From Karalla daura (taxonomy: Eukaryota > Chordata > Actinopteri > Chaetodontiformes > Leiognathidae), in assembly GCA_029224185.1 (NCBI GenBank), contig CM055190.1, forward strand, positions 14,504,320 to 14,568,319: DNA of 64,000 nucleotides, read 5' to 3'. The first letter of the stretch is position 1. Each line of letters begins with the position of its first letter. Below are positions 48,146 through 60,605 of this stretch, piece after piece. The position numbers were made by a program, and so were the translations under genes. Below the pieces are notes generated by a model, which worked only from the letters and a program-made list of their open reading frames with translations, was not told the DNA's origin and ran no database searches.

Positions 48146-49405
48146 AAAATTGAAGCAAACTACCTGCACGTGGCCTGTGAAATGGAGTGTGCTGATGAAG
48201 CTGCATTAAAGCATTGATTTTTAATTAGCAATTCCTAGGAGTGACATGAGCTGAAATGCGAGTCTGATTCAACACCGTTTCTGATTTCAGCCCCTCATTT
48301 ATTTTACATACATTCTGTTCATGGTTAATGACAAGTTATGTTTATAAACATGTTGTGTTTCTTCAAATCAATTTATTCTCCTTCATTTCAGCAGTGCATC
48401 CTACACAAGTATATTGCATTTCAACTGTTTTTTTGATTGTTTATGTTTATATACATACAATATAGCACGGGTGTGTAATGCATCACTTTTTGTCTTTAAA
48501 TCTACTATGTTGACTGTTGGACTGTTGAGATAAAAAGGTGATCTTGGTAATTAGATCATCACAGTATGTGGCAAATGATCTATGAACAAATGTTTATATG
48601 TCATTCTAATTCACTTCCTGCATGATTTATGTCGTTATTGCTGTGGCGACTGTGTGGTGTTGCTCTCGCCTTCTTCTTCTAGCCTTTCTTTGTGAATTAC
48701 ATAATTTCATTGGCCTTTTTTTTGCTCAGCTGGCTTGTATTTTCAAAGTTGTCAGAAGCTCTGATTCAGCCAAATGCTTTGCAGCTAATCAATTCACTGG
48801 GTCCAAAACATAATCAAAACTAATCGACTGAAAATGGTTAAAATGCAAAATATTTATTGTTTCTCTCCCTTCACTCCATTGATAATTGTGAATACCTGCT
48901 TATTCCGATTTAAAAGCCATCAATGGTGCCTTCAAATACACAGGTATATCGTAACAGATGATACTGTAATATCATGCTTGATATGAAAGAAACATTCTTG
49001 ACAGGCTACTTTGGTGTTTTTTCACACTTTGATAAATGCTGACTATATCATGCAACATATGTGAATTGTCATTACTAAACAGCCTACAGCCTACTTACAG
49101 CCTACCTGCATTGTGTATCATCCTTACTGTATAACCAAGGTTGTTTTTTTTGGTTTATTTTTCCATTTCCATTTCCAAAACTGAGTACTGATTTTGCATT
49201 GAAGTGTATAGAATAGGGACATAAATGAGAAGATCAAAGAAGTGACTAAATGACTACACTACACATATTGTATAATGTAGTCAATCATATATCATTCATA
49301 TATTTATAGTTATATATTGTATTACTACTAAACATATGTTGTTATAACCTGAAAGTAGAAATGTCAAGTCTATCTCTGTATCCCTCTCTCACACACAAAT
49401 GCGTG

Positions 49406-49406
<1 letters not shown>

Positions 49407-49445
<39 letters not shown>
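49407..49445. repeat. (CA)n microsatellite
   Basis: About nineteen CA units. Confidence 0.95.
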
Positions 49446-49447
<2 letters not shown>

Positions 49448-50138
49448 TATTACAGTAATGTGTTCCACCCTAAAGCTTTAATAGGACAGGTTCCTGTACT
49501 GCAGTGCTGATTGATTGAACAGCCTTATGTATTTACTGCATTGTTTACCAGTGTCAAATAAGTCATTCCAATCTGAGGCTGCCAGTCACAGTGCAGCTGA
49601 GGTGGAGAGCACAGAGACCTTTTTTTAGATGTCCACACACAGAGCACATATTCTGCGTACAAACACGAACACATGTGCACACATAAGCAGATGCACACGT
49701 GCAGTCAGCTGGAAAATTGTTTGGTGGTGATGTGCCATGCGTGTGAGGAGAGGCCGATTGGTAGAGAGACGGTGAGGGTGAGAGGAAGCTGCGGCTGTCT
49801 GTTCGAACGCTGACAAATCCTTGACACTTGGGCACCTGTCACCCCGGCAGCCCTTCATCTCTGCCTTCTCTTACGCAGTTTACTGTCTTGGGCTATCATG
49901 TAAAATTTTCGAGGGATAGATTTGAAAATGGTGCCTTGGTTTTATTTACAAGGGAAGGAAAATCTATGAAGTACAACTGTTTAAAAATTTTTGAGCGTCT
50001 TGAAGTTTCAGTGAATTGGACATCGTGTCTACACTAAGAATCTCCATGTCTGTGATGTAGTTGCTTTGGATTTGTGGGTTATGTGAACATACTGGTCAGG
50101 TGGAAAATAAGTCTTAAATCAACTCTTTCAGTGCATCA

Positions 50139-50395
50139 CCATAGTGTGGTGTGGGTGCACTGTCGCCTCACAGCAAGAAGGTGCCTGGTTAGAATCCCAG
50201 TCTGACCAAGGACCTTTTTATGTGGAGTTTCTGGTCTCCAGTTATTGGCCTGGACTTTCTCCAGGTACTCTACTTTCCTCCCACAGTCCAAAAACATGCA
50301 CTGTTAGGCTGATTGGAGATTATATTGCCCCCAGTGTGAAAGTGAAAGTGTATGGTCTATGTGCGGGTCAACTGGAGAACCTCGGGTCAAATCTG
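50139..50395 (+). mobile_element. tRNA-derived fish SINE, nearly complete (copy J)
   Basis: It has the head with CACTGTCGCCTCACAGCAAG and a B-box-like GGTTAGAATCC. The body follows: 'tttatgtggagtttctggtc', 'tttctccaggtactctactt', 'tcccacagtccaaaaacatg' and 'ttaggctgattggagatta'. This is the best copy for seeing the tRNA-like promoter. The 3' end is diverged. Confidence 0.85.
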
Positions 50396-51978
50396 TATGT
50401 CCAAAATAAACGTATCAGCTATTTCAACCTGAACCTCAGTCTTTGATTATGAATTTTTTATTAACTGGAGATATTTTATAGGTTTTGTGCAACTCAACAA
50501 CAAACAGCCTGTGGCGCTAAAGTTTATGTAAGAAGAGCCTCAAATCTTCCATTTCGCTCTCTTGATTCAGAATGAGGTGTTTAGCATCAAAAATATTCAT
50601 GAATCGTCCTTCAAAACCAAACATAGTCATTTAATTTGCTGCAAAGCAATATAGCGGAAACAGTGTTAATGTATAAGTCAATTTCCTGCAAACTTGCTAC
50701 TCATATTTATCACGTTTAATAGACTTACTATCACATTGTTTTGAAGTTACTGGCTTGCTCGTTGGCTGACTAAATGACTCATCACAGAGTAAAAGCATAT
50801 TATCTCAGTAGCTGGGTAAAAAAATAATAAATCACACCTTTAAAAAGCTTCTGAGAGCATTGTCTCTTCTTTGTATGCTCTGTCAGAGATTTCCTGCTGG
50901 AGTTTGTGTTTCAGTAGGCATGAAGCAGAATGGTGATTTTGTGTTTTTTAATTAAGGCCGTTGGTTATGTCTTTGGTTTGATTATAACAGTGTGGCACAG
51001 CTCCATTTGCGATGGAATAAAGAAGCAGCTCCCTCACATTGCTTCTCATTAGAGACACTCCCGGGGCCTCATCAAAGATCTCCCTCCTTTCTGCCACTTC
51101 CCTCCCTCCCTTCTTCCATAATGCAGCGTTTTCCCAGTACACTGCTCGCTACAGCTCCAGGACATGCTTAACAAACACACCAGCAAAACACTCCTCCTGG
51201 TGCTAACTTTTCACCGTTTTGCTCCAGCATGGAAGGAAACACAGCAAAGCAACTCACACTCGCTTCTTTGCCAACAACTGAGGGTTTCAGTGATGGATGT
51301 TTGATCTGTGCAGCACGAGGCAAAATCCAGAGTTTTCGGTGCTTGTGTTGTCTAGAAAAATGTGCTCGGGAGAGAGAAACATGCTGCAGGGGTGGAGGAG
51401 CCAACAAAAAGAAAAGGAGCTACCAGGCTGTATTACCTTTAAGACACTAGGTTTTTCCAGGTGATGGATTGATTAAAAGTTTGACACCTATAGCATACTA
51501 TGGTAATGAAAACATGGTATTTCACTTAATCTAAATGTTTGTCTCTTCACTGCCCTCATTACACAACTTCTAAATGAATCTCTCGTCCAGCACTTCAGAG
51601 AATTGACCAAGAGGTCACAGATGCTGATTAACATTGACATATTTTTCTCTTGATAAGTCACCAGTGCCTTCTCGTTCTCTGGTCTCACAGACAGGGACAC
51701 TTAGTGGTCTGAGAGGCATCAAGTGATGCCTGTTCAATCTATTATTTACGACCACAGCATAGCTGCAGAATCACAACAAGCTCATGCAGGGTTAATTGGT
51801 GACCGGAAAACTTAGTGACCAAATTAAAATTCAGAGGGTAATTTCAGATGTGTAGGCGGGGGTAAATTTGGGATTTGTTATGTTAGATACTGATACCTGT
51901 GGGACTACCTGTGAGAACAGACTATAAAATCTGTCTGATTATACAAGACGAGCTATGAATAAAATTCAACAGAATACA
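50396..51978. other. Unannotated stretch
   Basis: 50500-50720 is a block with low repeat character that may be conserved ('aaaatattcatgaatcg'). Frames near 51229-51450 on the plus and minus strands are short and unrecognised. Confidence 0.4.
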
Positions 51979-52055
51979 GTGTGTGTCCGGTGATGGGATG
52001 GTGACCTGCCCAGGGCGTATTCCCTTATTTTGCCTTATGTGCGCTGTAGATGCAT
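51979..52055 (+). mobile_element. SINE 3' fragment (copy K)
   Basis: 'gtgtccggtgatgggatggt' followed by 'gacctgcccagggcgtattc' is the SINE's 3' body; no head. Confidence 0.65.
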
Positions 52056-53018
52056 ATACTTAAGTGAGTAAGAACATGAATGAGAATCAAAATTTACTCT
52101 AATCAAATATCTAAAACTAGTCCACCAGGACTCATTTAAAGACCTTAGTGTGTGAAGATTCATAGCTGTAGTAAGTGGTTGCTTACTTGTTTTAATTTCA
52201 TACATTACACAGGGGCTAACTGCTATAATTCATAATAGGAAAATGTCAGTCAGGTACTAATATGTTTTATTATTCATGTCATCTGGGAGGAACATTATTT
52301 ACAGTGAAAGATGACTTGTTCGGTTACACCGAAGGGCTCAAAAACCAGTGCTCAATTCTTCATTCTGCAGCATGTGTGTTCCCTTCTCTGACTTCTCTGC
52401 CTAAAAGCTGGAAGGGGAGGAAAAATTGCTACCTGGGTAGATTTTTCCTCCCCTACTAGTTTGCTTTGGTGAGACGATGCACCAATAATACGATTCTACA
52501 CATCCATCTGCTCTGCCAAGGGCAAGCCCTTGTACCAATATATTTCTGCACTGTGAAACACCTTGCTGCCATCCAGAATCCTGATGTACAGTTCGGAAGA
52601 GGCATACATAAATCTAAAATCTGAGAAAAATGAAAACACAAATGTAGCTGAATGAGGCAGTAGGTGGGGTACTCAGCATCGTCTGTCACATCTGTATGTA
52701 CATGTACACAAATATATATGCTGCATATACATGCAGTATGTACTGTATAGACATAAAATTTACCTTTGTGGGAAACATTTCTAGATTACGTGCATCCTCT
52801 CATAGCATCTATGGCCGGGATAACACAATGCCTTTTCCAGCACCAGGGCTTTTTAACAGCATCTATACTGTATTCTGTAAATTCTATCAGCTGTGATGTA
52901 AATCCTTCTGCCTCAGCTTTTCATGCTTAAAATCTGATGACATAATTTGAAATACAACAACTTTCATAAATTAAGGTAACGGGCAACTCAAAGTGAAATG
53001 TTGAAAAGGTGGTAGGAA
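52056..53018. other. Unannotated stretch
   Basis: No recognised gene. It includes a palindromic AT/TGCA-rich patch near 52690-52750. Confidence 0.45.
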
Positions 53019-53275
53019 TCTTTGTTGGGACCTTTTTGTGTGGACTCTCTATGCTCTCCCGGAGCCGATGTGAGAGTTCTCCTGTTTCTAACCACAGTCA
53101 AAAAACATGCATGAAGGTTGATTAGACACTGTAGACTGCTCCCACATCTGAGTGTGATAGTGAATGGCATGTGTGAGCTCTGCAAGGGACTGGTGACCTG
53201 TTCAGGATGTGTTTCCTCTGTGAGACCATTGGTTACAAAACTGGAAAGACAATGGATGAATGGATAAGTAGTAGT
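53019..53275 (+). mobile_element. tRNA-derived fish SINE fragment (copy L)
   Basis: 'cctttttgtgtggactctct', 'tctcctgtttctaaccacag', then 'tcaaaaaacatgcatgaagg', 'ggactggtgacctgttcagg' and a tail 'gacaatggatgaatggataa'. The head is missing; the body and tail are present. Confidence 0.75.
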
Positions 53276-54795
53276 GTGTGAAAACTGTTGGATGGATTAA
53301 AAGTTCTGCAAACATGTTCTATGCACACTCTCAAGCCAACACCAATGTCTGCATTGATTCATTGACTTTTAATTTTCTGTCAGCATCAGGTCAATATTCT
53401 GATTTAGTTTAGAGCCAAATACCAGAAAAAGTAATAATATTCAGTGCAGGCTCATTAGAGTGATATCCATCCAGCAGTCAAACCAACAACCACTTTCATT
53501 GTGATTATTCATTAAATCTCTATTTGTGGAAGATGATTGATTTCAGCTTTGCAGGACAATGAAAGATGAAGTTAAATTTGACGATGAATAAATCTTGGTA
53601 AATCACAGAGAATCTCACAGAGAATCACAGCATTTTGGATCAACTCTCACCCTTATCTCAATGTATGACAACTGACTGAGGACATTTCCCAACTCACCTA
53701 TGATAGGGCAGTCATTTACACATCTGCAGGTTAGGGTTGAGTTGGGAGTTGTTAAGGTCACTTGTGTGCTTTATGGTCACACTGTACACAGTGAGTGAAT
53801 GAGTGAGAGTGAGAGTAAGTGAAGTGTTGTGAAATCACCAGAAATGGGATGTTGAAATTGCATTTCAAGAAGCCAAGTATTACAGACTGTGCTGAAAAAA
53901 AGCACTTCAAATTAAAAGTAAAAGGAAGAAAGAAAAATAAAATGAAAGAAAAAACAGTATGTCCAACACTATAGGGTTTGCAGTACTTAGTGTTCTGGGA
54001 ATTGTCTCACACAATGTGGCCTAATTATCTTCCATTCGGTAGTTTGGCTATAGGGTGAGACAGAGCAGGGAAAATGATTTAAAGAGGAGTAGGGGAAGTT
54101 GTGAGCAAATAGATGACAGAAAACATGATAAGCCATTCTTTCTCCCTTCTCCTGCTTCCTTTCCCTCTTTGTATTCCTCCCTCAATTCACAGCAAATTGC
54201 TCTGAGACTTATAAAGCTCTTCGAGCACAGCTCTCACCTGGGAACTGGCCTGGGTCTACGATCTATGCCTCATGCACTTCTAACTTAAAGTGTGTTGCCA
54301 TCAGCCCGGCCAATTAAGCCTCTTGTTTCCCCTGAAGTCCTGCCTTCCTCCTCTAACACTACTCATTGGAAATGAAAATAAGGTAGAAGGTTTTCCCCAG
54401 GCGGGAGAGGGGAATAGCCTCCTCAGGTTTATACCGGATGTTGGTCAAATCATGCTTCTGATGTATTTCTTATCTGGAGTTTGAAAGAGTAAAAATGATA
54501 CCCCATTTTACTATGTAAGATCAATAAATATCCTGTCACCACACAGACTCAGATATGACTCAGATATATCAGATATGTAAATATGCACAATCTAAGTTCT
54601 TGAGGAGAGATGAAAGCATAACAGGATACTGGTGTTAACCCCTTGAATGCTAAGATCTTTACTGGTAAATTGCAGTCAAGTGCTGTGGGAAGGATGAGGC
54701 ACAGCAAGACTATTAGGAGTACCAGATTTTTAATGATCTCCTCTGAGACATAATTGGAATGCAGTTTGTGTCCAGAATAGTCCACCGCTACTTCA

Positions 54796-54841
<46 letters not shown>

Positions 54842-56398
54842 TAAACATATTACCATACTGTAACTCCACCCAAACCGCCTGACCCTTGAACAGAAGGTAG
54901 CAGCAGACGTATTGTGAAATATACCTTGATACTAATATCTGAAAGCAAGATGAAATCCATGCAGCACTTTAGAGATTAAGGATGAACATACACTGTAGAT
55001 TTATAATAGTTATTAAAATGAGGAATTTTCATCTTACATTAAGAATGATCTTTGGTATAATAAGTAAAAACAATATAGAAAATAAAACATATATTATTGG
55101 CTCATGCTGAACATTAGATGTTAACGCTTCCTTAGTTTCATTAAAATAAGGAAAACAATTTATTTGACAAACACTGAAATGACTTAGCTTCAACACTAGC
55201 TCAATATAATGGGGAATAAAACAAAGGAAAACATCATCATAATAGTCTGTACTATGAGCTTTCTGAGCTCTGCATTCAATTTAAAATCAAATTCATTCCC
55301 TCCCTTGCCTCCTCCTTTTGCAGTGACGTTCATTTGTGCCCTGTAATTAACACAGCATATCTCTGTCATGATGTGGAAATAAACCGCAATTTAGCCAAGA
55401 TGGCAATTTGTACGTGTGTGTGTGTGTCGAGGGGTAATGGTAAAACAAACGATAGCAAGAGGTTAATAGGAAGAGAATTAAAAGTGAGATTAGGTACTGA
55501 TTAGCTCCTGTAGTGTGGATAGAACTGGAGGATGGAGAGAGGGAAGTTTAGGGAGCTGCAAAGAGGACCAGAGAGGAGGTACAGTAAGGGAAGACATTTA
55601 GCTCAGGAAGGGACCAGAGATGAGAGGAGACGTGTGGAGCAAAGAAGAACAGATGAAAGCAATGATGCCTGCAAGTTGCACAAATGGAAAATTTGTAGCC
55701 AATAAATCCAAGTTCACTTCTGTCACATTTGTCAGGCGAGCAGAAACGTCTTCGGGAAGTGGACAAGGTAAGGAGCTTACACTTCCAGCCAGATAAGTGC
55801 ACTTGTCATTAAGCTGAGATGATTTTGACAAATACCGTTTTAGTTCCAGTGAATTACATAATTCACATACTTTCCATTTTTCTCATAACCCATATAAAGA
55901 TTTAATTTACAGTATATACTTGGAAATATATGGTCACAAACCTGCATTTTCCTCATACTGTCCTTACACACGTTTGTGTGCAGTCATGACCAGAGCATGG
56001 TCAAAGTGTGAGTTCTGTTCATTTTCTCCTTCCCTCTAATAAAGAGTGCTTTCTTCTGCTCATGTTTGCCAGTGAGACACAGAGTCGGATCAAATAAACC
56101 CCACAGAGCTCCGGTTCACTCAAAGATTGACCTGAGTCTGGATTTGTCAGCGTGAGTTCTCCTGAAGTCTCCATTCACCGTAGCTGAGTAGCAGTCAAGT
56201 CCTTGAAGGTAATGACAAAATAAAAGAACTGAGAGATATAAAAGGCCTCTAGTTTTATGCTGTCCAAAGAGCGTTTGAGGAGAAAGTGCTATAGTCTGTC
56301 GGATCGTTTTAAGAAATAATTTTGTAGTGCTGAAAAAACAATTGTAGTGTAATAAATTGATATTGGATTTCTTTACTTTTGGTCCACACCTTCCTGGG
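53276..56398. other. Long unannotated stretch
   Basis: No gene recognised. It holds an A-rich run near 53880-53960 and a TA microsatellite at 54799-54838. Confidence 0.5.
54799..54838. repeat. (AT)n microsatellite
   Basis: Twenty AT units. The minus-strand frame across it (54549-54869) is an artefact of the repeat. Confidence 0.95.
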
Positions 56399-56426
56399 CA
56401 CACACACAAACACACACACACACACA
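56399..56426. repeat. (CA)n microsatellite, imperfect
   Basis: CA units with one AAA interruption, immediately beside SINE copy M. Confidence 0.9.
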
Positions 56427-56440
56427 GTCTTAAGCTCACA

Positions 56441-56642
56441 ACTGGGGGCAATATAGATATGTATATATAATAGATGTATATGGAGAATATAGAGTAGACC
56501 TGAACATGCGTTTTTTTGTACTGTGGGAGGAAACCAGAGTACATGGAGGAATAGGAAGAACATGCAAACAGCAGAGAAAGCAACCATCTTGGATTTGAGC
56601 TGAGGACCATCTGGATATGAAGTGACAGCACCACCACATTTC
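56441..56642 (-). mobile_element. tRNA-derived fish SINE fragment (copy M)
   Basis: Minus-strand body and head: 'actgggggcaatatag', 'tactgtgggaggaaaccaga', 'gaagaacatgcaaaca', 'ggatttgagctgaggaccat' and 'agtgacagcaccaccaca' are the reversed SINE blocks, including the position of the B box. The head is diverged. The 173-codon minus frame across the copy (56116-56637) is not a gene. Confidence 0.75.
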
Positions 56643-59089
56643 ACCACATTGACCCTTAATGCAAAATAATCACGGATAAACATTCTTTTGATGCACACTG
56701 AATAGTGTTTTGGTGTTTTTTTAACATTGAGTATTAGGTAGTGACTTCAAGAAAGACCGAGGGCATGTTCAGTAATTAACATTTAACCAGCAAAATGGTC
56801 TCACCCTCAGCTGCTGGTATATGTTCTGCTTAAGTATTGTAACACTGTAATATGACTGTATGACAACTGAAAATGGCATAAACTGTGCTTGTGGAGGTCA
56901 GTGGAAGTGGTAGTGGTTTCAGCCTTGTTATCCTGATTGTCTGAATCCATGCCAAGCTCCAGCACCATGAATTTCAGCACAAAACAAAATCAAAATACTA
57001 AATATTATAGGAGACTGTCTGCACAGTAAGATGAATAAGCACCAAACATGTAATATTCATCGATTTAAGTAATTAGCTCATTGATTTTTAGGAGACAGAG
57101 TTTGCAATGTACACTAATAATGTATTGTTCCAGTGAACAATACATTATTATTACATTATTATAGAAAAGGTATCTAACAACTCTGCAGAGGGTGGTGGAG
57201 TAGAGCAGTAATGCCTGGTGAGCATCACATACAGTAACACAAACCATCCACGCTCATTATCTACGAGCAACATAATCACACAAGCAAACAACGGAACAAT
57301 CATCATTGTGTCCATCATTGTGTCCCTCTGTTAAGAAACTTTTTTAGCATCTCCTATCAACTATTGTGAAGTTCACTCGATAAAAGACAATAAAATGGTC
57401 TTTTAGGCAAAACACCACAGCAGCAAGCTGCATTATGCTCTATGCATAAATAGTGTGAAATGAGGATTTTACTGAAATAAAAAAGCTTTATTTAAAGCAA
57501 TGTTTGTTGAGTGCAGCTTTAACAAATAAATAATTAGACAATAAGTTAAGGAAATTGCACCAATACTTTATATCTTCAATTTTTGGGTGCTTTCTCTACA
57601 AAAAAAATGTGCAATCATCCTACTCATTTGCAACATTATCTTTATTTCCTTCCTCACTGCATCAACACAACGGCATGTTATAAAAAACTTGAATCGAACC
57701 TTTCATTTACTCATTTCCAGCACGCAATTTTTTTTTTCTTTTATCAAGCACATCTGAACACAATCAGGCCCAAAGCAGGTTTGTTCATCTTGTTTTATGC
57801 ATGCAACCCTCTTGTTTGTATTGCCTTTATTTGTTGATGGGCTTTCTCTTTTGTATTACCAGAGCAAATTTAATTAGAGCTGAAGGAATACAAATCAGTG
57901 TTCACCGAGCAAATGCTATTTGGTCCTCTAATAAAGGACTTGGAGAGTGGAAGGAAAGAATTACAAATGTGTTTTCAAGAGCTGAAAAGAGAATTGCTTG
58001 AGGAATGCGAGTCTTTTAACAAATGAATGTAATTTCACCACGCAGCCCTATAGGCTAAAGTAAGAGGACGCCGTGGAGAATAAAAGGACAGTTTTTCTTG
58101 TTATTTTCACTGTTTTCATATCAAAGAACAGAAAATGGTCGACTCAATCATGAAACCGGGATCGCGCGCTGGTTCAGTGAATTGCATGCTATTGTAATTT
58201 CAGTCTCACTTTATTCTCTCAGGGGTTTTATTGAAATACAGTCTTTCATTCATTCATATATAGTCATTCATAATGCCAAGCACTCACCTAAGAAGCCACT
58301 GAATATATCCTTTCTTTAATTAATCGTGACTAATTAATGAATTTGTGTCCCTTTCTCTCTGGTTCAGTGTAAAATAACCCAGTATTTATTTTCTCTCTTC
58401 ATCATGCTGCACCTCTTGTCCTTCCATTAGTTTTGTGCCTCTCAGTTTCATTTCATCCCGTCTCTGTCATCCAGTTTTCCTCCCTTCTACTCTCTCAGTG
58501 TCCTGTCTGACTATCATTTTCATTAGCTCTTTCTCCTGTGTCCCTCCACCTTGCTTTGCCCTGTGCCGCCTCCCTCTCAGACTCCCATTCCTCCCTCTGT
58601 TCTGTCTCCTCCACACTTTGCTGCACTTACATCCACACACACATACAAGCACACACCTTGACCTCAACTTCCTGCCTCATTCTCCCACAGGCAAGCTTTG
58701 TTTCTCACTATTAATTGGCCCAGTCTTCCTCTTGCTTCATGGGTCTGTGGATAGATTTTTTCCCGGCTGAGAGCTTGGAGGAGATGCAGGTCTGGGCCAC
58801 CAACAAACTGCGTTAGATAAACATGTATTCAGTTTAGCATGATAAAATAGATTCAGCTTTAACATTAATTGATGTTATTCCAAAGCAACCTTTAACAGCA
58901 ACTCAAGATGTACAGCAAAAGCAGCTCCTGGAGATTCCTAAATTTAAAGCTACATTAATCAGTTTGGTATCAGTAGGGAGTAGAAAGATACCAAGGTAAA
59001 CTCACGAAGCCAAGTCCTGACCAAACTATTAAACTCATTCATTATAACAGCTTTGCTCTTTCAGCTACACTCTGCTGCTAAACTGGTAT
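56643..59089. other. Unannotated stretch with hairpin and possible conserved block
   Basis: A perfect 16-bp hairpin sits at 57115-57150. 57830-58030 is a candidate conserved non-coding element with TAATTAGAG. 58384-58760 is pyrimidine-rich. No gene recognised. Confidence 0.45.
57115..57150. repeat. Perfect hairpin, 16-bp arms and 4-nt loop
   Basis: TAATAATGTATTGTTC, loop CAGT, GAACAATACATTATTA. Perfect arms of this length are unusual for unique DNA. It might be a transposon end-to-end junction, a cruciform site or the stem of a small RNA. The flanks do not extend the pairing, so a long microRNA-type precursor is not supported. Confidence 0.9.
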
Positions 59090-59327
59090 GACAGTGGCTC
59101 ATAGCAAAAACATCCCCAGTTCAAGTCCCTGTTGAACCAGCAGCTTTCTGTGTTGAATTTACACGTTCTCCCTTTGCAGGCAAGGGTTTTCTCCAGGTAC
59201 TCAGGTGTCCCCCAGCAGCTTAAATACATACATGTTAAGGTCAAGACTCTAAATTGCCCCTAGTTCTGTGTGTGTCTTGCAAAGAACTAGTGCCTGTCCA
59301 GTGTATATTCCCCTCAGCCTTGTGCAG
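59090..59327 (+). mobile_element. tRNA-derived fish SINE (copy N)
   Basis: Degenerate head 'gacagtggctcatagc' and B-box-like AGTTCAAGTCC, then 'tttctgtgttgaatttacac' and 'ttttctccaggtactcaggt', then 'actctaaattgcccctagtt' and 'gtgcctgtccagtgtatatt'. Both the A-box-like and B-box-like parts are still recognisable. Confidence 0.75.
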
Positions 59328-60486
59328 CATTAACAACGGTATTATACACATTAGAGCCATGAGTGAATCTGTTCTTAGTGTTCTTAGCCTGATCGTTTAT
59401 GTCCAGTTACTGGTCCAGATCTGATAGCCTGTTAAGACCAGAATATGTTGAAACGTGAACAGATGGAGGAAAAAATGTAGGTAAGCATGAAAGTGTTTGC
59501 ATCATTGTGTTTTCAAGTACTCAAAGTGAACCAGTCACATTTAAAAAATCCCATAAGGAAGAACAATAGTGAAATGTGATTTCTTTCAGCTAGACACATG
59601 AAGAGAGTGGGAAGCTCCACTGTATCCGGAAAGATCTGTAAAAATTAGAAATTAGGCTTTAGAGCTGGAATTTGCCCGCTACTATCTGCAGTACAAACTA
59701 GGTTTGATGATGAAAGGATGGCTACAAATTACTTCCACAAACACAGCTCATTATCAGGAACCTGTTACCTGTCGTCATGTTTAAAAAGAAGCTACTTTTC
59801 CCTGGCAGCCACTTGTTTGCTCTGGCTGTGTGTTGTGTCATGCTAGCTGGTAGTGCATGGCCTTTACAGAGATCTGATTGAAGTGGCTGCTGTGGTTTTA
59901 GATGTGGGTGTTGAGGAGAAGCCTCCTATTCATTTAATGCATACTAGGCTTCTTTTAACCACTTTCTGCCCATGCTTTTCACTTTGAACAAAGCATTTAA
60001 TGCCCATCCTCGCATACTTTGCTGTAACTGTACAGCACGGTAATTTCTGGTTACAGTGTAAAGCTATTTAAGGGAGATGTCAAAACTTTGTGATTCAAAA
60101 TGAATTATGAAATGTCTTTGGTTTCTTCGCTTGAGAAGTGCAACATACTCTGAAGTGTTTCTGTGCACTTTTAAAAACCTGCGGGGTTAAAAGTGAGATA
60201 CTAGTTCTGTGATTGTACAGTGTTGTCCTTAAAAACATCAAATGAGCACATAACTGCTCCAAGGGTGAAGATGACAGGGAGAAGACTTTGCATATTAACC
60301 ACTCTATTCCAATGTTGCTTCTGCTATTTAACTGCATATACAGTTACTGTACGGCAGTCCAATTGAAAGACATCAAAACCTGACATGAACTCTCCCATCT
60401 CTCTTACAAAGCATTTATCACCATTGAAAACTGTGGTACATCCTCTCTCAACAGGAAATTAAGAAGACGAGTGTCATGGCATGCTA
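59328..60486. other. Unannotated stretch
   Basis: AT-rich sequence with no recognised gene or repeat. A minus frame at 60095-60337 is unremarkable. Confidence 0.45.
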
Positions 60487-60605
60487 CAGGGTGATTGAGT
60501 GGTTAGTTGACATGCTATTCTTTTGTGTGGGTTTTCTCCAGGTACTCCAGTTTCCTCTCACAGTGTAAAAACATGCATGTTTAGGTCAATTGGAGAATAC
60601 AAACG
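60487..60605 (+). mobile_element. tRNA-derived fish SINE fragment (copy O)
   Basis: 'gtgattgagtggttagttga' looks like the A-box part of the head. It joins directly to 'gtgtgggttttctccaggta', 'ctccagtttcctctcacagt' and 'catgcatgtttaggtcaatt'. The segment with the B box is deleted. Confidence 0.75.

Larger units (their letters stand above)
47286..50138. other. Unannotated stretch with a possible enhancer
   Basis: A 136-codon plus frame at 47320-47730 has no recognisable homology. 47985-48300 holds an octamer and two TAATTA motifs. A CA microsatellite lies at 49407-49445. Confidence 0.45.

Noticed and set aside
56116..56637. 173-codon open frame on the minus strand.
   Set aside because: It overlaps a CA repeat and SINE copy M and has no protein similarity that I can see.
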